Of a DNA stretch of 29,222 nt, positions 15,873 through 25,613 are shown piece by piece (the stretch's first letter is position 1; every line of letters begins with the position of its first letter). Source of the stretch: CAYSYY01 sp964576115 [NCBI: uncultured Gemmatimonadota bacterium] (GTDB taxonomy: Bacteria; Blakebacterota; Blakebacteria; Blakebacterales); contig CAZNUA010000024.1 of assembly GCA_964576115.1 (NCBI GenBank), positions 1 through 29,222 on the forward strand. The letters run 5' to 3'. The position numbers and the translations under genes were made by a program. Below the pieces are notes generated by a model, which was given only the letters and a program-made list of their open reading frames with translations, had not been told where the DNA came from and searched no databases.

Positions 15873-16007
15873 ATGCTGAATTTCAATCTGGTACGGGAAC
15901 CGGCAGCGGAGGGGGTCGAACGACCCTCTCCCGCATCGCTTCCCCGGCCCGAAGAGGTAGCGCCGGCCCCGACCGCCGGTTGCGACGAGGAGAAACGGGG
16001 AGAGTAG
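15873..16007 (+). CDS. Possible 44-residue protein between mraY and murD
   Basis: An ATG at 15873, preceded by GGGAGACAGGGTG, opens a 44-codon frame ending in TAG (16005-16007), 4 nt before the murD start. The product starts MLNFNLVREPAAEG, is rich in Pro, Ala and Glu and has no membrane segment or recognisable domain. Its placement, filling the only sizeable gap in the mur genes, together with a start-proximal purine tract and an end that leaves murD coupled, makes it a fair candidate. Against it are the low complexity and a long hairpin inside it (15908-15931) that could be the true reason for the spacing. I recognise no family. Confidence 0.35.
   Translation: MLNFNLVREPAAEGVERPSPASLPRPEEVAPAPTAGCDEEKRGE
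15908..15931 (+). other. Long hairpin between mraY and murD
   Basis: G-GAGGGGGTCG (15908-15918) pairs with CGACCCTCTC-C (15921-15931), giving an 11-bp stem with one G-U wobble around an AA centre. It is followed by CCGCATCGC rather than a T-run, so it is not a standard terminator. It could protect or process the mRNA, or tune expression of the distal half of the cluster. Confidence 0.55.
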
Positions 16008-16011
16008 CCAG

Positions 16012-17408
<1,397 letters not shown>

Positions 17409-17412
<4 letters not shown>

Positions 17413-18617
17413 GCCGCCGCAAGCGCCGCCGGCCTGTGCCGGAGAGCGAGCGTCTCAACCGCACGCTCTCGAACGGGTCACCCCCCCGGCACGACCGGGG
17501 TGGTATGGATCCAACCGTGCTGACACTGGTGCTGGTGCTGATTGCACTCGGCACGCTCATGGTTTACAGCGCCTCCTCGGCGGTGGCGACTGAACGTTTC
17601 GGCGACAGCGCCTGGTATCTCAAACGGCACCTGCTCCGGGCTGGGCTCGGTCTGGCTCTGATGTTCATTCTGGCCCGGGCCCGTCAGGCCCGGATCGTCC
17701 GTCTGGGACGGCCCCTGCTCATTGTCGCCATCGTCCTGCTCTGTCTGGTGCTCCTGCCCGGACTGGGCGGGGTGAGCAGCAACGGAGCCAGTCGCTGGCT
17801 GGCCTTCGGTCCCTTGTCCTTTCAACCTTCGGAACTGGCCCGCTTTGCCCTGCTGCTCTGGCTGGCCGACGTGCTGGTCGAACGCCGTAATACCCTGACG
17901 AACTTTCGCGAGGGTCTGGTCCCCGTTCTCGTGCCCGTCGCCGCCGTGCTCGTTCTGGTCGTGGTCGAGGACTTCTCCACCGCGGTGGCGCTCGGACTCA
18001 TCGCGGTCGCCATGATTCTGCTGGCCGGCGCCCGACCGCTTCATCTCGCCGGGCTCGGAGCTGCAGCCCTGCCCCTGATCTGTTTCGCGATGATGGGCAG
18101 TCCGTACCGGCGGGCCCGGTTGGCCGCCTACCTCGAGCACGGAAGCGGGTTGCAGGACGCCAATTACCAGGTCTGGCAATCGCTCATCGGGCTCGGCGAC
18201 GGCGGCTTGCTGGGTAAGGGATTGGGGCACAGCGCCCAGAAGCTGCGCTTTCTGCCCGAGCCCTTCAACGACTTCATCTACTCGATCATCGGCGAGGAAC
18301 TGGGATTCATCGGCGCCGTCGTGGTCCTGATTCTCTTCATGCTCCTCGTCGTCAGGGGGTTGCGGATCGCCGGGGCCGCGCCCTCGGGCACCGGCGCTCT
18401 GCTGGCGGCCGGGATTTCGATCACCATCGGGATCTACGCCCTGATCAACGTCGGGGTGGTGACGGCCCTGCTGCCCGCCACCGGGCTGGCCCTGCCCTTC
18501 ATCTCCTACGGCGGTTCCTCCCTGATTTTCTCCCTGGCCGGCGCAGGCCTGTTGCTGAGTGTTTCGCGCGAAACCGATCTGGCTGCGGGGAGCAAGGGAA
18601 GGGGGCTGCTGCCGTGA
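17409..18617 (+). CDS. ftsW: Septal peptidoglycan glycosyltransferase FtsW (SEDS family)
   Basis: FtsW polymerises lipid II glycan strands at the septum together with FtsI. The 402-residue multi-pass protein has a basic cytoplasmic tail of about 32 residues, then a first membrane segment followed by VYSASSAVA (usual SEDS 'vySaS'), SNGASRWLAFGPLSFQPSELAR in shortened form RWLAFGPLSFQPSELAR, the NYQVWQSLIGLGDGGLLGKGLG block with the KLRFLPEPFNDFIYSIIGEELG loop, and the C-terminal GVVTALLPATGLALPFISYGG. All are diagnostic of the SEDS family. The position between murD and murG is typical for ftsW rather than rodA. It overlaps both neighbours by 4 nt. Confidence 0.96.
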
Positions 18618-19783
18618 GACTCTGGGTCGCAGCCGGAGGAACGGGAGGACATCTCTACCCGGCTCTGGCCGTGGTAGAGGAACTCGAACGGTACGGCTCG
18701 GGTATCGAGGCCCGTTTTGCGGTCAGCCGACGCGGTCTGGAGGAATCGGTCCTCGGAGCCTCCGGACGGCCCTTCGTCAGACTGATGACCGAAGGGCTTC
18801 ACCGGCGGGAACTGCGACGCAACCTCCTCTTTCCCTTCCGTCTCGTCTGGGGCTTCGTCCAGAGCCTTGGGGCCGTCCTGCGCCACCGTCCTCAGGTGGC
18901 TTTCGGAACCGGCGGTTTCATTTCCGGCCCCGCTCTGCTGGCCGCCCGGCTCCTCGGCGTTCCCGTCGCTCTGCTGGCGCTCGACGCCTTTCCCGGAGCC
19001 ACTATCAGGCTCCTGGCCCGCCGGGCCCGGATCGTCTTCATCGCTCATGAGGACGCCCGGGCCCACCTGAGCCGGCGGCCCGAGATCATCACGACCGGTA
19101 TTCCGGTCCGGCGGGTCGAGACAATCGATCGATCTGATGCCCGCCAACGGCTGGGGATCGGCCCGGCCGGCCGGCTGCTTCTGGTAACCGGCGGTTCGCA
19201 GGGTTCGGCGACCCTCAACCGGGCCACGCAGGAAGCTCTTCCCCATCTGCTCGGCATGTCCGATCTGGCCCTTCTCTGGCAAACCGGGGAACCTCACTAC
19301 GAAGCCATCACAGCCGGGGTGGCCTCAGATCCGGCTGTGCGCCGGGCCCTCTCCGAAGGCCGCCTCGTGATCGTGCCTTTTATCGAAGCCATGGCCGACG
19401 CCTGGTCGGCCGCCGATCTGGCGCTCTGTCGGGCCGGCGCTTCCACCCTGGCGGAACTGGCCGGCTACGGCGTGCCCGCCCTGCTCGTGCCCCTGCCTAC
19501 CGCGGCCGGCGGACACCAGGAAGCCAATGCCCGCTCTTTCGCCCAGGCCGGTGCCGGGCGTCTGATCCACGACGCCCATCTCGACGGCGTGCGTCTGGCC
19601 ACCGAGGTAGCGGCTCTGCTGGCCGGGGACGGAGTGCTCGAAAAAATGAGCGCCGCCGCAACTGCCCGCGCCGAGACCGGGGCCGCTGTCCGGGTGGCGG
19701 CCGGATTGGTCGCGATCGCCCGCGGGCTCTCGCCCGAGGAGAAAAACGGTTTGCTGGCCGCTTTCGGGGAGGTGCCCGCATGA
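18614..19783 (+). CDS. murG: UDP-GlcNAc--lipid I N-acetylglucosaminyltransferase
   Basis: MurG converts lipid I to lipid II at the inner face of the membrane. The 389-residue GT-B protein begins with the nucleotide-sugar/diphosphate loop AAGGTGGHLYPALA (6-19). It has FGTGGFISGPALLAARLLGVP, the second glycine-rich loop TGGSQGSATLN (192-202) and the donor-binding block CRAGASTLAELAGYGVPALL followed by HQEANARSFAQAGAG. All are conserved MurG features; family length is usually 350-390. GTG 18614 overlaps the ftsW stop by 4 nt and its own stop overlaps murC by 4 nt. Confidence 0.97.
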   Translation: MRLWVAAGGTGGHLYPALAVVEELERYGSGIEARFAVSRRGLEESVLGASGRPFVRLMTEGLHRRELRRNLLFPFRLVWGFVQSLGAVLRHRPQVAFGTGGFISGPALLAARLLGVPVALLALDAFPGATIRLLARRARIVFIAHEDARAHLSRRPEIITTGIPVRRVETIDRSDARQRLGIGPAGRLLLVTGGSQGSATLNRATQEALPHLLGMSDLALLWQTGEPHYEAITAGVASDPAVRRALSEGRLVIVPFIEAMADAWSAADLALCRAGASTLAELAGYGVPALLVPLPTAAGGHQEANARSFAQAGAGRLIHDAHLDGVRLATEVAALLAGDGVLEKMSAAATARAETGAAVRVAAGLVAIARGLSPEEKNGLLAAFGEVPA

Positions 19784-21171
19784 CCCGTTTCACCCGCATC
19801 GAAAGGATCCATTTCGTCGGGATCGGCGGAATCGGCATGAGCGGGATTGCGGAGCTGCTGCTGATGCAGGGCTACGAGATCAGCGGGTCCGACATGCGCC
19901 TGACCGATGTCACCCGCCGGCTCGGCGATCTGGGCGCCGTGATTTTCGAAGGTCACCGGGCCGAACAGGTCGACGGTGCCGACGCCGTGGTCTATTCCTC
20001 GGCGGTCAAGATCGACAATCCCGAGGTAATGCGCGGTTTCGAACGGAAAATCCCCGTCATCCGCCGGGCCGAGATGCTCGGGGAACTGATGCGGATGCAG
20101 TTCGGAATCGGTATCGCCGGCACCCACGGCAAGACCACCACCACCAGCCTGACCGGTCATCTGCTGACCGAAGCCGGTCTGGCCCCGACCCTCATCACCG
20201 GCGGCAAGGTCCACGAGCTGGGGACCTCGATGCAGCTCGGAACGGGGAACTACCTGATCGCCGAAGCCGATGAATTCGATCGTTCCTTCCTGCGTCTCTT
20301 CCCCACCGTGGCGGTCATCACCAATGTCGAGGCCGAACATCTCGACACCTACGGCGAACTCGCCTCGATGGTGGATGCCTTTGTGGAATTCGCCAACAAG
20401 GTTCCCTTCTACGGCGCCGTGGTGGTCTGTCTGGATGACAGCGGGGTGCGCGGCCTCATTCCGCGTATCGACCGGGCCCTGGTGACCTACGGACTGATGA
20501 CGCAGGCCGATGTACGGGCCGACGCCATCGTCTGCGAGGGGCTGGGGAGCCGCTTTACGGTAAGCTGGCGGGGGACCGAACTCGGTGAAGTCACCCTGAA
20601 GGTGCCGGGGGTTCACAATGTCCGCAACGCCCTGGCGGCGCTGGGGGTCGGACTGCACCTCGATCTGGATCCGGGCGTTCTCCTCAAGGCCCTGGGTTCG
20701 TTCGCCGGCGTGGCCCGGCGCTTCGATGTCCGGGCCGAGACGCACGGCGTGATGGTGGTCGACGACTACGCCCACCATCCCACCGAGGTCGCCGCCACCC
20801 TCGAAGGCGCCCGCAGCGGTTTCGACCGCCGCATCATCGCCGTCTTCCAGCCGCACCTCTATTCCCGAACCCGCGATTTCGCCGAGGAGTTCGGAGCCGC
20901 GCTGCTGAACTCGGACCTGCTCGTGGTGACCGATATCTACCCCGCCCGCGAAGAACCTATTCCCGGCGTGACCGGCGAGCTGGTCGCCCGGGCGGCCCGG
21001 GATCAGGGCCACCGGGACGTTCACTACCTGCCCGGGAACGAGGCCATCCCCGAGTGGCTGGCCGGACAGGTCCGGCAGGGCGATCTGGTCATCACCATGG
21101 GAGCGGGGGACATCTGGCAGGTCGCCCGGGCCTATGCCGATCGGCTCGAAAGCGAAGGGGTGCGGGGATGA
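19780..21171 (+). CDS. murC: UDP-N-acetylmuramate--L-alanine ligase
   Basis: MurC adds the first stem-peptide residue, L-alanine, to UDP-MurNAc. The 463-residue product has HFVGIGGIGMSGIAELL (UDP-binding N-terminal domain), SGSDMRLTDVTRRL, the P-loop GTHGKTTTTSL (114-124), EADEFDRSFL, TNVEAEHLDTYG, GVARRFDVR and DDYAHHPTEVAATL plus FQPHLYSRTRDF in the C-terminal domain. The DDYAHHPTE motif separates MurC from the other Mur ligases. ATG 19780 sits on the murG stop (ATGA); its stop overlaps murB in the same way. Confidence 0.97.
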   Translation: MTRFTRIERIHFVGIGGIGMSGIAELLLMQGYEISGSDMRLTDVTRRLGDLGAVIFEGHRAEQVDGADAVVYSSAVKIDNPEVMRGFERKIPVIRRAEMLGELMRMQFGIGIAGTHGKTTTTSLTGHLLTEAGLAPTLITGGKVHELGTSMQLGTGNYLIAEADEFDRSFLRLFPTVAVITNVEAEHLDTYGELASMVDAFVEFANKVPFYGAVVVCLDDSGVRGLIPRIDRALVTYGLMTQADVRADAIVCEGLGSRFTVSWRGTELGEVTLKVPGVHNVRNALAALGVGLHLDLDPGVLLKALGSFAGVARRFDVRAETHGVMVVDDYAHHPTEVAATLEGARSGFDRRIIAVFQPHLYSRTRDFAEEFGAALLNSDLLVVTDIYPAREEPIPGVTGELVARAARDQGHRDVHYLPGNEAIPEWLAGQVRQGDLVITMGAGDIWQVARAYADRLESEGVRG

Positions 21172-22181
21172 AGATGAACCGGCCCCTGGAAGAGGTGCTG
21201 CGCCGCGAACGGGTCGGCGAAATCCGTCCCCGTGAACGACTCGGTGAATACACCACCATGGGGGTCGGCGGCGCCTGCCGGGCCCTGGTGCGTCCCCACG
21301 ACCTGCAGAGTCTGGAACGCCTGATCCGGACTCTGGGGGAGTTCGAGGTGCCCTACCTCGCGCTGGGAGGCGGCAGCAATCTGCTGGTGGCCGACGCCGG
21401 ATTCGACGGGGTCGTGATCGCCACCGACGCCCTGCAGCAGTTCGAGGAGCTCGACGATACCCGGCTGCGTCTGGGAGCGGGGGTGAACACCGCCCGGCTG
21501 GCCCGCTGGGCGGCCTGCCGCAATCTGTCCGGGCTCGAGGGACTGGCCGGTGTGCCCGGTACGGTCGGTGGGGCCTGCATCATGAACGCCGGCGGTCGCG
21601 GCGGCGATATCAGCCGCGTTCTGGTCAAAGTCACGGTCGTGACCGCCCCTCCCGAAGTCCACACCGTCGAGGTGCCCGCCGAAGCCCTGCGCCTGGCCTA
21701 CCGTTCCTCCTCGCTGCCCTCCGGATCGGTTATCGGGCAGGTGGAACTGGCCCTCGAAGCGGGCTCCGAACCGGGCTGTGTCGAGGACGAGATGCGCGAA
21801 TGCATGGAGCGGCGGCACGAAACCCAGCCGAAAGGGTACCGGAGCGCCGGGAGCGTGTTCCGCAACCCCGAGGGTGATTACGCCGGCCGGCTCATCGAGG
21901 CCTGCGGCCTGAAAGGCGCCCGCGAGGGATCCGCCCGGGTCAGCGAGGTTCACGCCAACTTCATTGTCAATACGGGCGGGGCGACGGCTGCGGAGGTCCG
22001 GGCTCTCATCGAACGGGTGCGCGAGACGGTTCGACGCCGGACGGGGATCGTGCTCGAGCTCGAGGTCATCCCGATCGGCTTCGCCGGCGACGAACTGCCG
22101 GCGATGGCCTGGACGCCGCCCCGGCATTCTTCCGGCTCCAGGTCGGCGGCGGACAGCTTGCAGAAAGGGGCGCAGCGGTGA
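21168..22181 (+). CDS. murB: UDP-N-acetylenolpyruvoylglucosamine reductase
   Basis: MurB reduces UDP-enolpyruvyl-GlcNAc to UDP-MurNAc with NADPH and FAD. The 337-residue protein contains YTTMGVGGACRALV and LALGGGSNLLVAD (FAD-binding domain), AGVPGTVGGACIMNAGG, the YRSSSLP segment, the proton-donor block SAGSVFRNP with S229, KGAREGSARVSEVHANFIVN and the final LELEVIPIGF, where E299 is the probable conserved glutamate. The pattern suits a type II-like MurB. A tail of about 33 residues after IPIGF (rich in S, R, A) is a little longer than usual and has no recognised function. ATG 21168 overlaps the murC stop; a longer frame from 21054 would lie within murC. Its stop overlaps ftsQ by 4 nt. Confidence 0.95.
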   Translation: MKMNRPLEEVLRRERVGEIRPRERLGEYTTMGVGGACRALVRPHDLQSLERLIRTLGEFEVPYLALGGGSNLLVADAGFDGVVIATDALQQFEELDDTRLRLGAGVNTARLARWAACRNLSGLEGLAGVPGTVGGACIMNAGGRGGDISRVLVKVTVVTAPPEVHTVEVPAEALRLAYRSSSLPSGSVIGQVELALEAGSEPGCVEDEMRECMERRHETQPKGYRSAGSVFRNPEGDYAGRLIEACGLKGAREGSARVSEVHANFIVNTGGATAAEVRALIERVRETVRRRTGIVLELEVIPIGFAGDELPAMAWTPPRHSSGSRSAADSLQKGAQR

Positions 22182-23011
22182 GCACCGGTTCGAGCCGCAG
22201 AAAGCCCCGACGCCGCCGGCACGGGCGGCCTCTCGAACGGACCTCGGTCCGCCGCGGCCGTTCTGGGCGTCAGTTCGTCGGACGGCTCGGCGTCCTGGCC
22301 GGTACGCTCGTTCTGCTGGCTGCAGTCGGTCTCTTCGTCCGGGCCGCGCTGGCCGGCATTTCGGGGCGGGCTTCTTTCACCGTCCGGGAAGTACGGGTGG
22401 AGGGAACGCGCTACCTCGAGCCGGCCGAACTGCTTGCCCTGGCCCGGCCCGAGAGCCTGCTCGCCGGCCAGATCGGAGCCGCCGAGCTCGAGTTGCTCGG
22501 GGAGCACATTGCCGCCCATCCACTCGTCGAGAGGGTGGCCGTACGCCGTTCCCTGCCCGCTGCGGTCGTCGTGGCGGTGACCGAGCGCGTTCCGGTGGCC
22601 TTTCTGGCCGGTCGTCCGTTGGCCGGAGTCGATCTCGACGGACGGGTGTTGCCAGAGATCGAACCCTCGCGTTACGGAGCTCTGCCGTTCATCACGGGGC
22701 TGCCCGAGGCCGAAGAGCTGCGCAGCGAAGCTCTCGGTCGCAGCGTTCGTCTTCTCCGGGCCCTGGAAGAAAAAGCGCCCCGGCTGCTCGACACTGTCTC
22801 CGAGGTCCGGGCGGGACCGGATGCGGAGATGATGCTGATTCTGAGTAACGATGCGGTCACCGTCCGGCTCTCGCAGGCGACTCTGCCGGGAGTGCTGCCG
22901 CTCGTCAACGCCCTGGTCGAAGAAGGGCGCCGGCGGCATGCGCCTCTGGCCGAGGTGGACCTGCGTTTCGCCGGGACGGTCATCTACCGAGAGAGGAAAG
23001 GGGGCGGGTAG
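22178..23011 (+). CDS. ftsQ: Cell division protein FtsQ
   Basis: FtsQ is the bitopic scaffold of the FtsQ-FtsB-FtsL complex. The 277-residue protein has a highly basic cytoplasmic tail (residues 1-34), one membrane segment (about 35-57) and a POTRA domain starting FTVREVRVEGTRYLEPAEL (about 67-85) and running through HPLVERVAVRRSLPAAVVVAVTERVPVAF (shortened here as ERVAVRRSLPAAVVV), followed by the beta domain with RPLAGVDLDGRVLP and LPFITGL. This order and the place between murB and ftsA are classical. GTG 22178 overlaps the murB stop; the stop TAG at 23009-23011 lies 4 nt before ftsA. Confidence 0.95.
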   Translation: MSTGSSRRKPRRRRHGRPLERTSVRRGRSGRQFVGRLGVLAGTLVLLAAVGLFVRAALAGISGRASFTVREVRVEGTRYLEPAELLALARPESLLAGQIGAAELELLGEHIAAHPLVERVAVRRSLPAAVVVAVTERVPVAFLAGRPLAGVDLDGRVLPEIEPSRYGALPFITGLPEAEELRSEALGRSVRLLRALEEKAPRLLDTVSEVRAGPDAEMMLILSNDAVTVRLSQATLPGVLPLVNALVEEGRRRHAPLAEVDLRFAGTVIYRERKGGG

Positions 23012-23015
23012 GCCC

Positions 23016-24254
23016 ATGGCCGGTCAGAACGTACTCGCCGGACTGGATATCGGCACCACCAAGATCGTGGCTCTGATCGCGGAACCGGAAGACGACGGGT
23101 CACTGCGCGTCATCGGGGTCGGCAAGAGCCCCTCGCTCGGACTGCGCCGCGGGGTAGTCGTCAACCTGGAAAAAACGATCCGCAGCATCGAGGACGCCCT
23201 CGATGCCGCCGAGCGGCAGGCCGGTCTGGAGATCGGCTCGGTCTTCGCCGGAATCGCCGGCGATCACATCCGCAGTATCAATTCCCGGGGCGTGATCGCG
23301 GTGAGCCGCAAGGGCAACGAAATCACCCAGGCCGATGTCGACCGGGTCATCGAAGCGGCCCGCGCCATCGCCCTGCCCATGGACCGCGAGATCATCCATG
23401 TCCTGCCCCAGGAGTTCATCGTGGACGACCAGCCGGGGATCAAGGACCCGGTCGGCATGGCGGGGGTTCGGCTCGAGGGTGAAATCCACATCATCACCGG
23501 GGCGGTCACCAGCGCGCAGAACATCTACAAGAGCGTGCAGCGGGCCGGGGTCGAGGTCAGCGACCTGGTCCTGCAGCCGCTGGCGACCTCGTACGCGGTC
23601 CTGAGCGAGGACGAGAAGGAACTCGGCGTGGCGGTGCTCGACCTGGGCGGCGGTACGGCCGACCTGGCGGTTTTCTATGACGGCTCGATCCGCCACACGG
23701 CGGTCATCGGGCTGGGGGGCGAGAACGTCACCAACGATGTCGCCATCGGCCTGCGTACGCCGCGCGATCAGGCCGAACGGATAAAAATCGAACACGGAGT
23801 CAGCCTGCAGGCGATGGTCGAAGCCGACGAGATCATCGAAGTCCCCGGGGTGGGGGGGCGCGATCCCCGGGAAGTCTCGCGCGATGTGCTGGCCGCGATC
23901 ATCGAACCGCGCATGGAGGAGATCTTCGCCCTGACCCTGCGGGAAATCCAGCGTTCGGAGTACATGGATCTGCTCACCACCGGACTGGTCCTGACCGGCG
24001 GAGGAGCGATGCTCGACGGTGCGGTCGAGCTGGCCGAGCAGGTGTTCGACATGCCGGTCAAGCTCGGTCTGCCGTCGGGAATCGAAGGACTGTCAGAGGA
24101 AGTCGCAACCCCCATGTTCGCGACCGCGGTGGGGTTGCTGCAGTACGCCGTGAAAGAGGGACAGGGACGGGGCAGAGGATTCCGTTCCACCGGCGGCGGG
24201 CTCTTCGAATCGGTGCTGGCCCGCATGCGCAGGTGGATCGATGAGTTCTTCTAG
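23016..24254 (+). CDS. ftsA: Cell division protein FtsA
   Basis: FtsA is the actin-like protein that tethers FtsZ filaments to the membrane. The 412-residue product starts with the phosphate-1 loop GLDIGTTKIVALIAE (9-23), has the SHS2-like 1C domain (GVVVNLEKTIRSIEDAL), the DLGGGTADLAVFYDGSI phosphate-2 block, GLGGENVTNDVAIGL, and TTGLVLTGGGAMLDG. It ends with an amphipathic helix (FESVLARMRRWIDEFF) of the kind that binds membrane. I start it at ATG 23016, which fits the family N-terminus; the frame stays open back to 22851 inside ftsQ. It is followed by a 54-nt gap before ftsZ. Confidence 0.97.
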   Translation: MAGQNVLAGLDIGTTKIVALIAEPEDDGSLRVIGVGKSPSLGLRRGVVVNLEKTIRSIEDALDAAERQAGLEIGSVFAGIAGDHIRSINSRGVIAVSRKGNEITQADVDRVIEAARAIALPMDREIIHVLPQEFIVDDQPGIKDPVGMAGVRLEGEIHIITGAVTSAQNIYKSVQRAGVEVSDLVLQPLATSYAVLSEDEKELGVAVLDLGGGTADLAVFYDGSIRHTAVIGLGGENVTNDVAIGLRTPRDQAERIKIEHGVSLQAMVEADEIIEVPGVGGRDPREVSRDVLAAIIEPRMEEIFALTLREIQRSEYMDLLTTGLVLTGGGAMLDGAVELAEQVFDMPVKLGLPSGIEGLSEEVATPMFATAVGLLQYAVKEGQGRGRGFRSTGGGLFESVLARMRRWIDEFF

Positions 24255-24295
24255 GCAACACACAGCAAGGGGATACCGGCAGTGTCTCGTAAAGC

Positions 24296-24302
24296 GGGAG
24301 GT
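24296..24302 (+). promoter_or_regulatory. Ribosome binding site deciding the ftsZ start
   Basis: GGGAGGT ends 6 nt before the ATG at 24309. It favours that start over an in-frame GTG at 24282, which has a weaker AAGGGG (24267-24272) upstream. The strong site is consistent with FtsZ being the most abundant product of the cluster. Confidence 0.7.
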
Positions 24303-24308
24303 ACACAG

Positions 24309-25505
24309 ATGACATTGACACTGGGACTGGCGAACGAAGGCGGCGCCATCATGAAAGTCCTGGGCGTCGGCGGAGCCGGCGGGAACGCCGTGAACCGCAT
24401 GATCAGCGCCGGACTGTCAGGAGTGGAGTTCGTCGCCGTGAATACCGATTCGCAGGCGCTGGACATCTGCAAGGCCGAACAGAAGGTCCAGATCGGCAAC
24501 AATCTGACCAAGGGGCTCGGCGCGGGGGCCAATCCCGAGATCGGACGCCGCGCCGCCGAGGAAGATCGCGACGTCATCCACGATGTGGTGGCCGGTGCCG
24601 ATATGGTCTTCGTGACCGGCGGCATGGGCGGCGGCACCGGCAGCGGGGCTGCCCCGGTCGTGGCCGAAGTCGCCCGGGAACAGGGCGCCCTGACGGTGGC
24701 GGTCGTGACCAAACCCTTCCAGTTCGAGGGGGTCAAGCGTTTCCAGCGGGCCGAGGAGGGGATCAGGAACCTCAAGGAGTGCGTCGACACGCTGATCGTG
24801 ATTCCCAACCAGCGCCTGCTGGCCATCACGAGCGATGACACCCCTCTCACCGAGGCTTTCCGGATTGCCGACGACATCCTGCTGCACGCCACCCGGGGGA
24901 TCAGCGATCTCATCACCGTGCCGGGACTCATCAACCTCGATTTCGCCGACGTGCGTACGGTCATGATGGAGATGGGCGATGCCCTGATGGGCACCGGCGA
25001 GGCTACCGGCGAGCACCGGGCCATGGAGGCCGCCACGCAGGCGATCTCCTCGCCCCTGCTCGAAGAGGTCTCGATCGACGGGGCCACCGGGCTGCTGGTG
25101 AACATCACCGGCGGTCCGAGTATGACCCTGACCGAGGTGAACGAGGCCACCCAGATGGTCAACGAGTCGGCGGGCAGCGATGCCAACGTGATCTTCGGGG
25201 CGGTGATCGACGAACGGATCGGTGACTGTCTGCGGGTGACGGTCATCGCCACCGGGCTGGGCGGTTCGGGCGGGCGTTCGCGCGGCCGGCCGGTTCCGCA
25301 GACCGAAGAAGAAGAGAGCGGCAAGGTGGTTGTCTTTCCCACCCAGGGGCGCGACCACGCCCAGGAGATCCCGGCCCACCAGCGGGGGAACAACATCTCC
25401 GCTCAAGCGGCGCGCGAGCAGATCGTCATCGAGAAGGGGAAGATCAAGTCGTTCACGGCCGACGATCTCGAGATTCCCACCTTCCTGCGCAAGCAGATGG
25501 ACTGA
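24309..25505 (+). CDS. ftsZ: Cell division protein FtsZ
   Basis: FtsZ is the tubulin-like GTPase that forms the division ring. The 398-residue protein has [23 protein letters not shown], the tubulin signature [13 protein letters not shown] (from residue 104), the T7 loop [14 protein letters not shown] with the catalytic aspartates, and a conserved C-terminal peptide [14 protein letters not shown], which binds FtsA and other partners. The linker between core and peptide is about 60 residues. ATG 24309 is preferred for its ribosome binding site; GTG 24282 would add nine residues (MSRKAGGTQ). It is the last gene of the dcw run and is followed by strong hairpins. Confidence 0.98.
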   Translation: MTLTLGLANEGGAIMKVLGVGGAGGNAVNRMISAGLSGVEFVAVNTDSQALDICKAEQKVQIGNNLTKGLGAGANPEIGRRAAEEDRDVIHDVVAGADMVFVTGGMGGGTGSGAAPVVAEVAREQGALTVAVVTKPFQFEGVKRFQRAEEGIRNLKECVDTLIVIPNQRLLAITSDDTPLTEAFRIADDILLHATRGISDLITVPGLINLDFADVRTVMMEMGDALMGTGEATGEHRAMEAATQAISSPLLEEVSIDGATGLLVNITGGPSMTLTEVNEATQMVNESAGSDANVIFGAVIDERIGDCLRVTVIATGLGGSGGRSRGRPVPQTEEEESGKVVVFPTQGRDHAQEIPAHQRGNNISAQAAREQIVIEKGKIKSFTADDLEIPTFLRKQMD

Positions 25506-25524
25506 CGGTCCGGTTTCACCCAGC

Positions 25525-25546
25525 GGCCGCCCGGCTACCGGCGGCC
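25525..25546 (+). other. GC-rich hairpin after ftsZ
   Basis: GGCCGCCCGG (25525-25534) pairs with CCG-GCGGCC (25538-25546) with one bulged base and a CTA loop. It lies 19 nt after the ftsZ stop and 10 nt before the main terminator hairpin, and may protect the 3' end of the mRNA. Confidence 0.45.
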
Positions 25547-25555
25547 CCTGACCGC

Positions 25556-25606
25556 ACGGGGTGCCCCCCATCCGTCCTCCCGCGGACGGGGGCACCCCGT
25601 CCTTTT
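25556..25606 (+). terminator. Rho-independent-type terminator of the dcw operon
   Basis: ACGGGGTGCCC (25556-25566) pairs with GGGCACCCCGT (25590-25600), 11 bp. Inside it CCGTCC (25572-25577) can pair with GGACGG (25584-25589) around a TCCCGC loop. CCTTTTCC follows. The T-tract is short but the stem is very stable. The converging permease gene ends at 25614, so the structure also separates the two transcripts. Confidence 0.8.
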
Positions 25607-25613
25607 CCGGGGC

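Noticed and set aside
14755-15873. 372-codon plus-strand frame overlapping mraY in another frame
   Set aside because: Its product is Arg/Pro/His-rich with no hydrophobic segments, whereas the alternative frame encodes a clear MraY.
12914-15886. 990-codon open frame on the minus strand across murE, murF and mraY
   Set aside because: It is opposite three well-conserved genes, has a composition (many Asp, Gly, His, Arg, Gln) typical of antisense frames in GC-rich DNA, and shows no domain. The same applies to other long antisense frames, such as 2438-4489 (minus) and 26061-27335 (plus).
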